Under the pieces are notes generated by a model. The model saw only the letters and a program-made list of their open reading frames with translations. It was not told the origin of the DNA and did no database searches. This document shows, piece by piece, positions 53,182-62,249 of a DNA stretch of 63,552 nt. Each line of letters starts with the position of its first letter. Within the stretch, counting starts at the first letter, position 1. The translations under genes and the position numbers were made by a program. Origin of the DNA: Proteobacteria bacterium UBA5122 (GTDB taxonomy: Bacteria; Pseudomonadota; Gammaproteobacteria; Tenderiales; Tenderiaceae); assembly GCA_002415485.1 (NCBI GenBank), contig DHYU01000011.1:2442-65993 (forward strand), written 5' to 3'.

Positions 53182-56100
53182 TTAATGCATAGCGTCTATG
53201 TTGTGCCAAAGGCGGAGCTCGGTTAAAAGTTCTTGCACAATATCAGGATGATGTTCTGCAATATTGTTTTGGCATTCGGGATCAAGTTTTAGATTAAAAA
53301 GCAGTAAGTGCTTCCCATCTTCGGTAGGCTGAGATACCAATTTCCAGTCTTTTTTCCTAATCATGGTGTCTTTGGCAGCAAGTATACGTTGGACATACTC
53401 GTGTTTAATGGCAAGGGTGCCGGTGCCTATGTCGGGCACAGTGAGTAATTCGAGCAAGTCCGGGTAACGCAAATGTTTGTTGGGCAGGCCGGGAATGTCG
53501 GTAACCCAGATGCCTGTTTCGTTAAATGCGGCTAACTCCAAGTCCATATCGGGGGTATCGAGCAGCGCTTTTAGACTAATGCCATCTATATGTTCCGGCG
53601 GACTTATCCCAGCCAATTCGGCAATGGTTGGTGCGATGTCTATACTGCGCACGACCTGTGACACTGTATTGCCGCCTGTGTGATGGGGGGTATGGATGAT
53701 AAACGGGATCTTGGGGCTGGCTTCACCTATAGCTGAGTTTCCTTGTCCCCAGGTGTCATGCTCGAAAAACTCCATGCCATGGTCTGAATAGATCACAATG
53801 ATTGTGTTATTGGTAAGGCCGCACTTATCGATGTGATCGACTATTTTCCCGACCTCATCGTCAAACTGAGCAACACAACCATCATAAAGAGACAAAATCT
53901 GATTCAGATCAAACTCATCTTTGGGTTCTCCTTGGCGACGAAGGATATCGAATGGATCTGTCAGACGCGCCATTGCAAATTTTGATTCGCCCTTGTAATT
54001 ATCATCGCTAAAGCGGGTATACCAGGGATACTCGGATGAAAATGGCGGGTGAGTGGTCGAATAAAAGACGTTGAACAGAAATGGCTGTTTGCCAGCGGCG
54101 AGTTGCGATAACTTCTCACGCCCCCGTTTGCCGAGCTGGGATGTTTGAGGCACGCCTCCCAGATAATAGATTTCGGGCAGCGTCGTACGTCCCAAACGAT
54201 TATGCATGAATAGCGAAAGAAACAGGCGTAAATCCTTGGGACCTTGGCGTATGAAATATTTCAGATTCCATTGGTCACAAGGGAGGTCTAGCATCTCGAA
54301 GCCGAGTGAAAATTTCCCCAGGTCTGCGCCGCACCAGTCAGAGATGGCAGCTGAAATATAGCCTTTTTTAGATAACCAATGGGCAAGCCCGGTGGTGTTG
54401 AGTTGTGTTTGATCGTTAGATACAAAGTTGTCACGTATGCCGTGTCGTTGGGGCCAGGTTGCAGTGAAAAGTGAAACCAAACTGGGCGCTGTACGAGCAC
54501 ATGGAACATAGCATTGGCTGAATAGTGTTCCCATTTTCGCTAATTTTTGGATATTAGGTGTAATGCCTTTTTGCAAGGCATCGGCACGCAGCGTGTCTGA
54601 TCCGATCATGATGATATTGGGAAGACGATGGGATGTGTTTGCTTTTTGTGGAATAGGTTCCGGTTGGTAACAGCTCCAGAATATGGCAGAGCCGTATAGA
54701 ATCAGACCTGCCCACAGGGGGATCAATAATTCACTATGGTGCTCTAATAGCTTCATGCTGCTGGCAGCAATAATCAGCAAAAATATGCTTGCGGCAGCGA
54801 TATATAGTCCGCGAATCAAAGAGGGGCTTAATAAACGCCATAGCCCATAGAAGCGACTGGCGCGATAGTGCATCGAGGCAATGAGTAAGCCCGGGTTCCA
54901 TAATAGCTTCTGGCAAAATTGTAGCGCAGTGGCTGACACTATCATTAATAATGCTGCAACAACTGCAAGCCAGGGTGAATAGGTTAGATCAAAAAGCAGG
55001 CAGAGTGCGGCATACGCAATATTGCCAGCAATGCCGAGGCTAAATGCAAGTAAAAAGCCAACCAAGGTTAAGCGGCCTAGCGCATAGACCGTATAGCCCA
55101 GATAACTACGCTTGATTGATTTTGGGATGCTAGGGCCTGTGTGAGAAAAGTCCTGTATCGATTTTGCCGTGAGTAGCGTCGTAAATAATACGGCAGCCAA
55201 CAGTGCTGGCCATGCGTGTGGAAATATTTGATAACCGCTACTGATGACTGTTAAGGCTGAGGCTATCGTCAATCCACCCGCAATGCGAATCGCTTTGTGT
55301 GACCTGTAAATCTTTGATTTTTCCGGGGTGTTTTGCCTGAAGCCCTGTATTTCACCCAGCGTAGCGGCGATCCGCATCAAATAAAACCTGAGGTGGGACC
55401 AGCCCAATGGTAGTAATAATCTGAACAAATATTCTGCGAGTTTGCGCCACATATAGAGCGGGATACCCTCCGCACTATTTTCAATGGCCTTGACAGACTT
55501 GGAGCGTTGGAAGGCTTTTTTTACCAAATACGGAAACTTCAGACGTTCGGTGTCAACGTAGTGATACTGCAGAATTGATGGAACATACTGTAAGCGTTGG
55601 TCATGGCGCAGTGCATTGATAATAAATGCACTGTCTTCACCGCCACCCAAATCATGCCCCTTGGGGCCTAGATCAGTTGAGAATCCGCCGACGACATTAA
55701 ATACCGACGGTCGCAAAAACAGATTGCCACCTCCAGGAACAGGGCCGGTATCTTCGGTAACCGGGCGCGAAGTTGGCCCTAAATCCTGCCGTGGAATCGG
55801 CAACGGGTAAATTTTATATGGGCCTTCATCATGTACCCAACTTGGTTCACTACCATCCCAATCAGGCAGGATGCGGCCGCAAAACATAGATACTTCTGGA
55901 TGCTCGTCGGCAGCACAACATATTTCTACCAAAAATTGTTTATCAACGCGGTGATCGTCATCGACGAATGCAACGATATTGCTGTCTTGAACATAGGTAA
56001 TGGCGGAATTGATGGCAAACGATTTTCCGGGTTTGGGTTCAGCAAACCAGCGCAGAGGTATCGCGCCATTTGTGGATTGGGCATCAAGATAATTCTGTAG

Positions 56101-56265
56101 ATACTGATGCGTATGATCGGTGCACGCATTTGCGGCCACCAAAATTTCAATCCGCCAGGTATGTGGGCGTTGTGCAGAATTTAAAGATTCGATTGCCTGT
56201 GCTAGAAGGTCGGCGCGGTTATGGGTACAAATTAGAATAGTGAGCATTGGTGTCATATCTTTCAC
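53182..56265 (-). CDS. Fusion: GT2 glycosyltransferase, membrane region, sulfatase-like (alkaline phosphatase superfamily) domain
   Basis: 1027 residues from GTG 56265, overlapping the upstream GT2 stop by four bases (ATG 56256 is possible). Residues about 7-310: GT2 fold (LTILICTHNRADLLAQAIES, VAFVDDDHRVDKQFLVE, GGGEDSAFI). Residues about 325-545: six or so hydrophobic helices. Residues 550-1027: sulfatase-like domain with first metal Asp557 (IIMIGSDTLRADAL), nucleophile region CARTAPSLVSLFTATWPQ in which Thr592 replaces the Cys/Ser of true sulfatases, and a later metal site YSDHGMEFFEHD. Thr nucleophiles occur in phospho- and phosphoethanolamine-transferase relatives, so sulfatase activity is doubtful. 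The C-terminal domain would face the periplasm. An unusual architecture. Confidence 0.88.
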   Translation of the reverse strand: MKDMTPMLTILICTHNRADLLAQAIESLNSAQRPHTWRIEILVAANACTDHTHQYLQNYLDAQSTNGAIPLRWFAEPKPGKSFAINSAITYVQDSNIVAFVDDDHRVDKQFLVEICCAADEHPEVSMFCGRILPDWDGSEPSWVHDEGPYKIYPLPIPRQDLGPTSRPVTEDTGPVPGGGNLFLRPSVFNVVGGFSTDLGPKGHDLGGGEDSAFIINALRHDQRLQYVPSILQYHYVDTERLKFPYLVKKAFQRSKSVKAIENSAEGIPLYMWRKLAEYLFRLLLPLGWSHLRFYLMRIAATLGEIQGFRQNTPEKSKIYRSHKAIRIAGGLTIASALTVISSGYQIFPHAWPALLAAVLFTTLLTAKSIQDFSHTGPSIPKSIKRSYLGYTVYALGRLTLVGFLLAFSLGIAGNIAYAALCLLFDLTYSPWLAVVAALLMIVSATALQFCQKLLWNPGLLIASMHYRASRFYGLWRLLSPSLIRGLYIAAASIFLLIIAASSMKLLEHHSELLIPLWAGLILYGSAIFWSCYQPEPIPQKANTSHRLPNIIMIGSDTLRADALQKGITPNIQKLAKMGTLFSQCYVPCARTAPSLVSLFTATWPQRHGIRDNFVSNDQTQLNTTGLAHWLSKKGYISAAISDWCGADLGKFSLGFEMLDLPCDQWNLKYFIRQGPKDLRLFLSLFMHNRLGRTTLPEIYYLGGVPQTSQLGKRGREKLSQLAAGKQPFLFNVFYSTTHPPFSSEYPWYTRFSDDNYKGESKFAMARLTDPFDILRRQGEPKDEFDLNQILSLYDGCVAQFDDEVGKIVDHIDKCGLTNNTIIVIYSDHGMEFFEHDTWGQGNSAIGEASPKIPFIIHTPHHTGGNTVSQVVRSIDIAPTIAELAGISPPEHIDGISLKALLDTPDMDLELAAFNETGIWVTDIPGLPNKHLRYPDLLELLTVPDIGTGTLAIKHEYVQRILAAKDTMIRKKDWKLVSQPTEDGKHLLLFNLKLDPECQNNIAEHHPDIVQELLTELRLWHNIDAMH

Positions 56266-57179
56266 CGCTGCTGACTTTCGCGCAGGCCTTTGATAGTGCC
56301 GAGGAAATGACAGATGATAATCTCGCGGTTGAAGGCTTCATCAGCGGGACAAAATAACTTTGCAACACACCAACGGCCGATTGCGCGCAGTAGCTGAGGG
56401 AACAGATAGGGTGGTATACCGCCGATTCGGCGTTCGCCTGGCATGCCCTTTACCAATGCAAGGTTACGACTGGTTTGGTAGCGCCAGCGCCTAAAATATG
56501 TCTTCTCAACGCGGAAGGCCTCGACCTTATGGTGGACGCGGGAGTTGCCGATAAAAACCGCCTTAAAGCCAGCCTTGAGTATGCGCTCGAACATGTCACC
56601 ATCTTCGCCGCTGGCCAATACATTTCCTTTGCGGCCACGATTGGTATCGAACAAACCAATAGTATTGAGCACGTTGCGCCGAATTCCCATGTTGGCACCA
56701 AACGGAGCCTGGTTCGCCTGTGTTATCTCGTAGTCATCTTCGCGGTCCGTGCGCACGGCCAAAAAGCCATAGAACCGTTCGGTGAGCCAATGGGGTGGTT
56801 CCTTTTCCCAAAGAGGGGCGATGTAACCGCCGCAAGCATCGGCTTGATGGCGCTCTAAACCCGCCAATGTGGTGGTAACCCAATCCGTTTCCGGCAATAC
56901 ATCATCATCGGTAAAGAGAATGATTTCACCGCTGCTGTGTTCAATACCGTGATTGCGAGCATGTGATAAGCCCTGGTTCTCTTCAAACTCATAGCGTAGG
57001 CGTGGCCACTGTTGCTGTGCCTGCTGCACTACTTGGTGGGTGTTGTCTGGTGAGTTGTTATCAACGATGACAACTTCCCATTCGAGTTCATTCGGGACTT
57101 GTTGTTGATGCAGGGCATCAATGGTTTTGGCCAAAGAGGCAGCGCGGTTGTAGGTGCAAACAATGATGCTGAGTTTCAT
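56262..57179 (-). CDS. GT2 family glycosyltransferase
   Basis: 305 residues. KLSIIVCTYNRAASLAKTID, WEVVIVDNNSPDNTHQVV, GLSHARNHGIEHSSGEIILF, TDDDVLPETDWVTTTLAGL, GANMGIRRNVLNTIGLFD and SGEDGDMFERILKAGFKAVF: a GT-A enzyme with DXD motif, with the DGDMF/ERILKAGFK segment typical of larger GT2 members. Overlaps the downstream GT2-sulfatase gene by four bases, so translation is coupled. Confidence 0.9.
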   Translation of the reverse strand: MKLSIIVCTYNRAASLAKTIDALHQQQVPNELEWEVVIVDNNSPDNTHQVVQQAQQQWPRLRYEFEENQGLSHARNHGIEHSSGEIILFTDDDVLPETDWVTTTLAGLERHQADACGGYIAPLWEKEPPHWLTERFYGFLAVRTDREDDYEITQANQAPFGANMGIRRNVLNTIGLFDTNRGRKGNVLASGEDGDMFERILKAGFKAVFIGNSRVHHKVEAFRVEKTYFRRWRYQTSRNLALVKGMPGERRIGGIPPYLFPQLLRAIGRWCVAKLFCPADEAFNREIIICHFLGTIKGLRESQQR

Positions 57180-57231
57180 GGTTTTGGTACTGAGTGTATG
57201 GGGGGTGAGTAAATGTTTGTCCGCGCGAGTT

Positions 57232-58260
57232 TCATGACGTTGATCGTCCCAGTTGATGAGGGAGTAGCATCCTGAATCCGAATTTCAGGTGCTTGAGACA
57301 CGGCGCAACCTTTAACGATAGCAACAATTGATCGAAAGCTGCTTTTCTCTTCGAACGATGAAACAGATAGTAGGCATGGGTGAATAGTACCTGTGCATAG
57401 TTTTGCCTGATTTCTTTCTGCCACAAGGCTAGCTCGGGTATCTTGCTTGCGGCCTGATGCAAATGATGTTTGATATCAATATTGGATAGCATCGCGTGTT
57501 CTGCTTTTTCAGGCCTCGATACGTCTCCCTGTCCATCGCAGCGTTGTAAGTAGATTGACCCTGGTAGATATCCGCAGCGACAGCTTGCGGCTGCGTACAG
57601 CGCCCATTCAGAGTCGCGTAGCGGTGGTGTGATGCGTTGCATCGCATCGTCATCATTGTTAATGCCGGTATCAAGTTTATAGGCTTCCCGCCTTAATTGG
57701 CTGACTTTATTCCAGGCAGTTTTGTGTTCTATAGACCGTTGAAAGGCCATCGGCACAGATTTCAGCAGTGCGGGAAATAATGATGGTGGTAGTGAGGTTC
57801 GCGTCGTTGGGATTGAATCCATGTCTAAACGCAGAAAGAGTTTCAATAAGGCATCATTTTGAGTTTCATCGAAGTTGGAACCTCGACTCGCAAAACCAGT
57901 GACACCCAGAAAAACAATATCGTCATCACTCTGTTCCAGCAGCGCTTGCACGGAAAGCGCCAGCGCATTGGGGGCAAGCAAGTCGTCGTTATCGAGTTGT
58001 ACAACGATGTCATGTTGTGCGGCTTGAACCCCCTGGTCTCGGGCCGTATTCAGGCGAACCGGCGTCTCGTTCCGAATAACCTTGATATTAGGGCTGAACT
58101 CTCTACGCAATGCCTCCTCGTCCAGCGCAGGCTGTGAGCCATCATCCACAATAACGATTTCCCAATGAGGATAGGTTTGGCTGCACACGCTGGCGATAGC
58201 CTCACGCAGCATGTCGTGTCGATTATGGCTGGGGATGATCACCGAGACCGCCGCTACCAT
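57232..58260 (-). CDS. GT2 family glycosyltransferase
   Basis: 342 residues, start overlapping the end of the sulfotransferase gene by seven bases. VSVIIPSHNRHDMLREAIAS, HWEIVIVDDGSQPALDEEAL, RDQGVQAAQHDIVVQLDNDD (acidic DxD-like) mark the nucleotide-sugar domain. The C-terminal half (about 180-342) is unlike the usual GT2 C-terminus and has no recognised motif. Fifty-two bases separate it from the next gene. Confidence 0.85.
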   Translation of the reverse strand: MVAAVSVIIPSHNRHDMLREAIASVCSQTYPHWEIVIVDDGSQPALDEEALRREFSPNIKVIRNETPVRLNTARDQGVQAAQHDIVVQLDNDDLLAPNALALSVQALLEQSDDDIVFLGVTGFASRGSNFDETQNDALLKLFLRLDMDSIPTTRTSLPPSLFPALLKSVPMAFQRSIEHKTAWNKVSQLRREAYKLDTGINNDDDAMQRITPPLRDSEWALYAAASCRCGYLPGSIYLQRCDGQGDVSRPEKAEHAMLSNIDIKHHLHQAASKIPELALWQKEIRQNYAQVLFTHAYYLFHRSKRKAAFDQLLLSLKVAPCLKHLKFGFRMLLPHQLGRSTS

Positions 58261-59186
58261 TGGTTGTATCCCAATTGTTGGGCCGTCGGTGATACCGCCC
58301 TTTTCAAAAGCCAGCGCTGCATAAAGGGTAGATCAGTTTTGTGGCCTCCTTCGTTAGAGCTGCCAACTTTGACTCTTAATAAACTCCGATCAATATTGAT
58401 GTCGAGGAGTGCATCGAGTTTTTCCAGCGGAAATTGACCGGTTACCAAATCTTCATAACAGATCAGCAGGCTGTTGAATGACTGGTGTTGTTGTAGATAG
58501 CCATCAAGCAGCTTCTTCCAGTGCTGGCCGAATGCCGTTGGTGTGAATACTGGCTTGTCTGGATAGACATCGTACCAGCTGCTGCCATAGCGATAGTATG
58601 ATTGATAGGCATCCACGGGGTTGCGGTACAGAAAGATGAAGCGTGCATTGGGATAGAGCCAGCGCAGATAGTGGGCATGCTCGATGGTGAAGCGCACTTC
58701 TTTAATGCCCCAATATTTGGCACCCGCATTGAGGGCGGGGGCTGCAAATAGGGTATCGAACATCTTGCGTTGTGCGTTGCGGAATTCCATAAGCGATGGA
58801 AAGAGATTGGCGATCCACTCGCCCGACAGTTCCTGGGGCGGCGTGCCGTCGTAGTAGTATTCTTTGGGCGGCCAGCCAGTACGAAAGGCGCGCATTGAGT
58901 CAGCCATGGCCTGGATCAGGCCGCACTCATCATAAGGTTCGCCCCAGATTAATACGCGCCGGTCAGACATCAGCAGGCGTTGCACAAGGGTAGAACCTGA
59001 GCGCCAACCGGCAGAAAGCAGGAAGATTGGGCGCTGGAGGTCTTCCTCGGCATTGGCAGGGAGTTGCTGTTGTAACGTTTGGATTGCCGTGATGATGGTA
59101 GGCTTATGTTCCGTCGCACGGCGGTGTTGGGCCCATGCGTATTCGGTTCCTTTAAGCGCACTTTTGAGTTGTTTAAACATGGTCAT
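58254..59186 (-). CDS. Sulfotransferase family protein, copy 2
   Basis: 310 residues (ATG 59186 or 59180). PAPS loop in PIFLLSAGWRSGSTLVQRLL; the 3'-phosphate segment in RFIFLYRNPVDAYQSYYRYG; FNSLLICYEDLVTGQFPLEK. Cytoplasmic. Differs clearly from copy 1 at 48263. Embedded between GT2 genes with overlaps, so it is part of the minus-strand glycan operon; it may sulfate a sugar of that glycan. Confidence 0.88.
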   Translation of the reverse strand: MTMFKQLKSALKGTEYAWAQHRRATEHKPTIITAIQTLQQQLPANAEEDLQRPIFLLSAGWRSGSTLVQRLLMSDRRVLIWGEPYDECGLIQAMADSMRAFRTGWPPKEYYYDGTPPQELSGEWIANLFPSLMEFRNAQRKMFDTLFAAPALNAGAKYWGIKEVRFTIEHAHYLRWLYPNARFIFLYRNPVDAYQSYYRYGSSWYDVYPDKPVFTPTAFGQHWKKLLDGYLQQHQSFNSLLICYEDLVTGQFPLEKLDALLDINIDRSLLRVKVGSSNEGGHKTDLPFMQRWLLKRAVSPTAQQLGYNQW

Positions 59187-59198
59187 GAACGCTCGAGG

Positions 59199-60173
59199 TT
59201 AGGTTGGTTTGACATCCGCGAGCCGCTTGATGATTTCGACGATCTGGTCGCGAGCTTCACCAAACGTGATTTTTTTATCACTAAACTGCTGCAACAAACT
59301 AAATAGATTGTTCTGTATTTTATCGCGCACTTCAGCAATGCAGCGGGCGCGTATTGTGGTCGACAATCGATAGGACACGGGTTTGAATAGTTTATACAGG
59401 CGAGGGAGCAGGCCTGATTTGAGCGAGTCGACGTTATTGCTGATGAGTTGCACGAGAAAATCGATGACTTGCTGCTCAGCTATCAGCCCATTTTTGAAAC
59501 GCACCAAAATATCCGAGGCCTTCACCTCACAAAAACGTGAGTAATACAGCGTGTCATCATCGCGGCGGAAGTAGTACAGCGGCTCGGCGATATGGCAGAA
59601 CTCGAATGTTTTGGCTGCGCGGATGAAGTAATCATAGTCTTCGACCAGAAACAGTTCCGGATCGTAATCGCCAATGGTTTCATACAGCGTGCGTGAATAC
59701 ATGAAGCACGCGCCGATATGATTGCCCTTTTCCAATTGCAATTTGCTGGGTTGGGCGATGGCCTTCGCGTCCAAAGGTTGTTGCTGCTCATCGGCTTCAC
59801 CGAATTGGTAGTAGTCGGCGTAGACGAAGTGGCGGCCCGTCTTTTTCAGTTCGGCCACCATACGTTCGATGGCGGTGGGGGCAAACAGATTGTCGTCCGA
59901 GGTCCAGGTCAGATATTCGCCTTTACTCAGCGAAAAACCCCGGTTGAGCGCGCGAGGCAGGCGCAGGTTCGGATTATTACAGGTGTAGCGAATTCGTGGG
60001 TCGGTAAATGCTTCGACGACCTCACGGGTATTGTCCGGTGAGTTATCGTCGACGATGATCAGCTCAAAGTTCTGATAGGTTTGCGCCAACACGCTATTGA
60101 TCGCATAGGGCAGCACGTGCGCCCGTTTGTAGGTCGGCAGGATAATGCTGACCAGCGGCGTTTGATCACTCAT
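59199..60173 (-). CDS. GT2 family glycosyltransferase
   Basis: 324 residues, overlapping the epimerase stop by four bases. PLVSIILPTYKRAHVLPYAI, QNFELIIVDDNSPDNTREVV, ALNRGFSLSKGEYLTWTSDD, NLFAPTAIERMVAELK, and FLVEDYDYFIRAAKTFEFC. A short C-terminal extension after 230 holds several charged helices. Typical inverting GT-A. Confidence 0.9.
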   Translation of the reverse strand: MSDQTPLVSIILPTYKRAHVLPYAINSVLAQTYQNFELIIVDDNSPDNTREVVEAFTDPRIRYTCNNPNLRLPRALNRGFSLSKGEYLTWTSDDNLFAPTAIERMVAELKKTGRHFVYADYYQFGEADEQQQPLDAKAIAQPSKLQLEKGNHIGACFMYSRTLYETIGDYDPELFLVEDYDYFIRAAKTFEFCHIAEPLYYFRRDDDTLYYSRFCEVKASDILVRFKNGLIAEQQVIDFLVQLISNNVDSLKSGLLPRLYKLFKPVSYRLSTTIRARCIAEVRDKIQNNLFSLLQQFSDKKITFGEARDQIVEIIKRLADVKPT

Positions 60174-61288
60174 GAGTATTCAGCAATGATGCGCGCGACG
60201 ATTTGTTGGCTGGCGGTGCCGTCGCCATAGGGATTGACCTGATTGGCCATGGTTTCGTAGGCCATCTTGTCATCAATCAGTTTCGATGCCTCGTCGACGA
60301 TGGTTTGGCTGCGTGTGCCGATGATCTTCACGGTGCCAGCCGCTACGCCTTCCTGGCGCTCGGTGACTTCGCGCATCACCAGCACCGGTTTGCCGAGACT
60401 GGGCGCTTCTTCCTGCAGGCCGCCGGAATCGGTCAGTACCAGATAGCAGCGTTTCATCACATGCACCATCGGCATGTAATCCAGTGGGTCGGTCAGCAGC
60501 ACGTTATCGATGCCTGCCAGCTTGCTGTTGACCACCTGGCGCACATTGGGGTTGCGGTGCACCGGGTAGACCAGTACGACCTCGTCTTTGTACTTTTGCG
60601 CCAGTTGTTTGAGTCCTTCACAAATGGCCTCAAACGGGCCGCCGAAACTCTCGCGGCGATGGGCGGTGACGAGGATGACCTTTTTACTATCGAACGGCAG
60701 CGCCGCCAGTGCGCTATCTTTGAAGTTGTATGGCCGGCTGGAGACATCAAGCAACGCATCGATGACGGTGTTGCCGGTCACGGGGATCAGTTTCTCAGCC
60801 AGGCCTTCATTGAGCAGGTGTTGTTTCGCCAGTTCGGTGTGGGCAAAAAACAGGTCCGCCATCGCATCGATGATCTTGCGGTTGGATTCTTCAGGATAGG
60901 GGTGAAACTTGTTGAAGGTGCGCAGCCCCGCCTCGACGTGGCCGATTTTGACGCCGCAATAAAACGCCGCCATCGCCGCCGCCATCGAGGTGGTGGTATC
61001 ACCCTGCACCAGGATCAAATCGAATTTGTCCGCGCGCAGGATCTTGCTGATCTCTTGCAGCACGGCGATGGTGATGTGTTCCAGCGTTTGATTCTCGCGC
61101 ATGATGTCGAGCCGGTAGTCGACACGGATATCAAACAGCTCCAGCAGTGGCGCCACCATCTCGCTGTGTTGGCCAGTGAAGCAGTTTTTGTTGTCGATCT
61201 GCGCGGGGTGTTTTTCCAGTTCGGCAATTAGTGGCGCCATCTTAATCGCCTCTGGCCGGGTGCCGAAAACAGTCAGGACTTTGATCAT
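60170..61288 (-). CDS. wecB: UDP-N-acetylglucosamine 2-epimerase (non-hydrolysing), copy 2
   Basis: 372 residues. IKVLTVFGTRPEAIKMAPLI, NCFTGQHSEMVAPLLELFDI, LVQGDTTTSMAAAMAAFYCG, GHVEAGLRTFNKFHPYPEES, VILVTAHRRESFGGPFEAIC, LTDSGGLQEEAPSLGKPVLV. These are canonical UDP-GlcNAc/UDP-ManNAc epimerase motifs, more typical than copy 1 (FGTRPEAIKM, TAHRRESFG). One base separates it from the toroid gene upstream. Supplies UDP-ManNAc to the glycan of this operon. Confidence 0.93.
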   Translation of the reverse strand: MIKVLTVFGTRPEAIKMAPLIAELEKHPAQIDNKNCFTGQHSEMVAPLLELFDIRVDYRLDIMRENQTLEHITIAVLQEISKILRADKFDLILVQGDTTTSMAAAMAAFYCGVKIGHVEAGLRTFNKFHPYPEESNRKIIDAMADLFFAHTELAKQHLLNEGLAEKLIPVTGNTVIDALLDVSSRPYNFKDSALAALPFDSKKVILVTAHRRESFGGPFEAICEGLKQLAQKYKDEVVLVYPVHRNPNVRQVVNSKLAGIDNVLLTDPLDYMPMVHVMKRCYLVLTDSGGLQEEAPSLGKPVLVMREVTERQEGVAAGTVKIIGTRSQTIVDEASKLIDDKMAYETMANQVNPYGDGTASQQIVARIIAEYS

Positions 61289-61289
61289 C

Positions 61290-62207
61290 CTATTTCTCCA
61301 GGTCCATCTTCATCTTCCAGGCATCAAGAAAATATTTGACGCCCCAGCTGATTTCGCCGCCGGAGATGTATTTGGCGCCTTCGCCATAACTGCCAAAGAA
61401 TCCGCCGGATTTGTTTTGAATCTTTTCCAGATAGGCCATCGCCTTGTCTGCGGGTGCCTTGTTGCCCAGGGTGTACCAACAGATGGCGTATTGCGCCATG
61501 CCGGTTGAACAGATCCAGCTGACATCAGGATAGGCGGGAATGGAGCCATCGGCGCGCTGCACCTTTTCGACCTCGGCCATGCCTTGGGCGGCCAATTCCA
61601 GTTCGCCCAGTTGGCACAGGGCCTCCATTGCATAGGCATGGAAGTGCGACAGGCGGTTGAAGGGCACGAGGCCTGGCTGGCGTTTGTAATAGTCGAGCAC
61701 GAACTGGGCGCGTTCTATGTAGCGTGGTTCGTTCAGGCGTTTGCCGGCGTCGACTAAAGGCGGCAGCACGTAGGTATGGATCAGGTCGCTGGCGATGTCA
61801 TCCCACAGGTCGGTCGATGGCGTTGTCAGGCGGCCACTGTCTTCGATCTGTGTCAGCGTCCAGTCGCAGGCGCGGCGTAGCGATTGCTCGACGCCTTCCA
61901 GTTCGGGGTCATCCAGGGCGACGACTAATCCGCGCAGGATCTGCCCGGTATCGAAGGTATAGGGCACACCGTCGGGCGCAGGAAAGGCGCCGTTTTCCAG
62001 CTGAATCGACATCAACCAACGGGTGCAGACGCGCGCCAGTTCCGGCTCGTTCCAATCGTACAAGGTGGGGATGTAGTAGCCCGTGACTTCAGGGTAGGGC
62101 ACAGGCTGCTTGGTGTGGACAATGATGCCCTTGCCTTCCACCATGTGATTTTTGAACCAATCCATGGCCCGTTCGTAGCTCGGTTTTTTCTTGCGCCAAA
62201 ATATCAT
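61290..62207 (-). CDS. Alpha/alpha-toroid protein of unknown function, copy 2
   Basis: 305 residues from ATG 62207, with AAGGAA seven bases upstream. Repeated helical units: YPEVTGYYIPTLYDW, FDTGQILRGLVVAL, LIHTYVLPPLVDAG, LSHFHAYAMEALCQLG, CSTGMAQYAICWYTLG. The PEVTGYYI, DTGQI and TGMAQYA motifs match PETTGYII, NTGQI and TGVAQMA in the protein at 42911-44131, so they are paralogues, this one about 100 residues shorter. Predicted cytoplasmic; catalytic residues not identified. Located between an ASPIC/UnbV protein and a wecB copy. Confidence 0.75.
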   Translation of the reverse strand: MIFWRKKKPSYERAMDWFKNHMVEGKGIIVHTKQPVPYPEVTGYYIPTLYDWNEPELARVCTRWLMSIQLENGAFPAPDGVPYTFDTGQILRGLVVALDDPELEGVEQSLRRACDWTLTQIEDSGRLTTPSTDLWDDIASDLIHTYVLPPLVDAGKRLNEPRYIERAQFVLDYYKRQPGLVPFNRLSHFHAYAMEALCQLGELELAAQGMAEVEKVQRADGSIPAYPDVSWICSTGMAQYAICWYTLGNKAPADKAMAYLEKIQNKSGGFFGSYGEGAKYISGGEISWGVKYFLDAWKMKMDLEK

Positions 62208-62249
62208 CTTGTATTCCTTGTCCCTGTTCGCGGCGGTCTTTGCACGGTC

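Noticed and set aside
60203..61231. 342-codon plus-strand frame opposite the second epimerase
   Set aside because: Antisense of a canonical wecB; composition typical of shadow frames.
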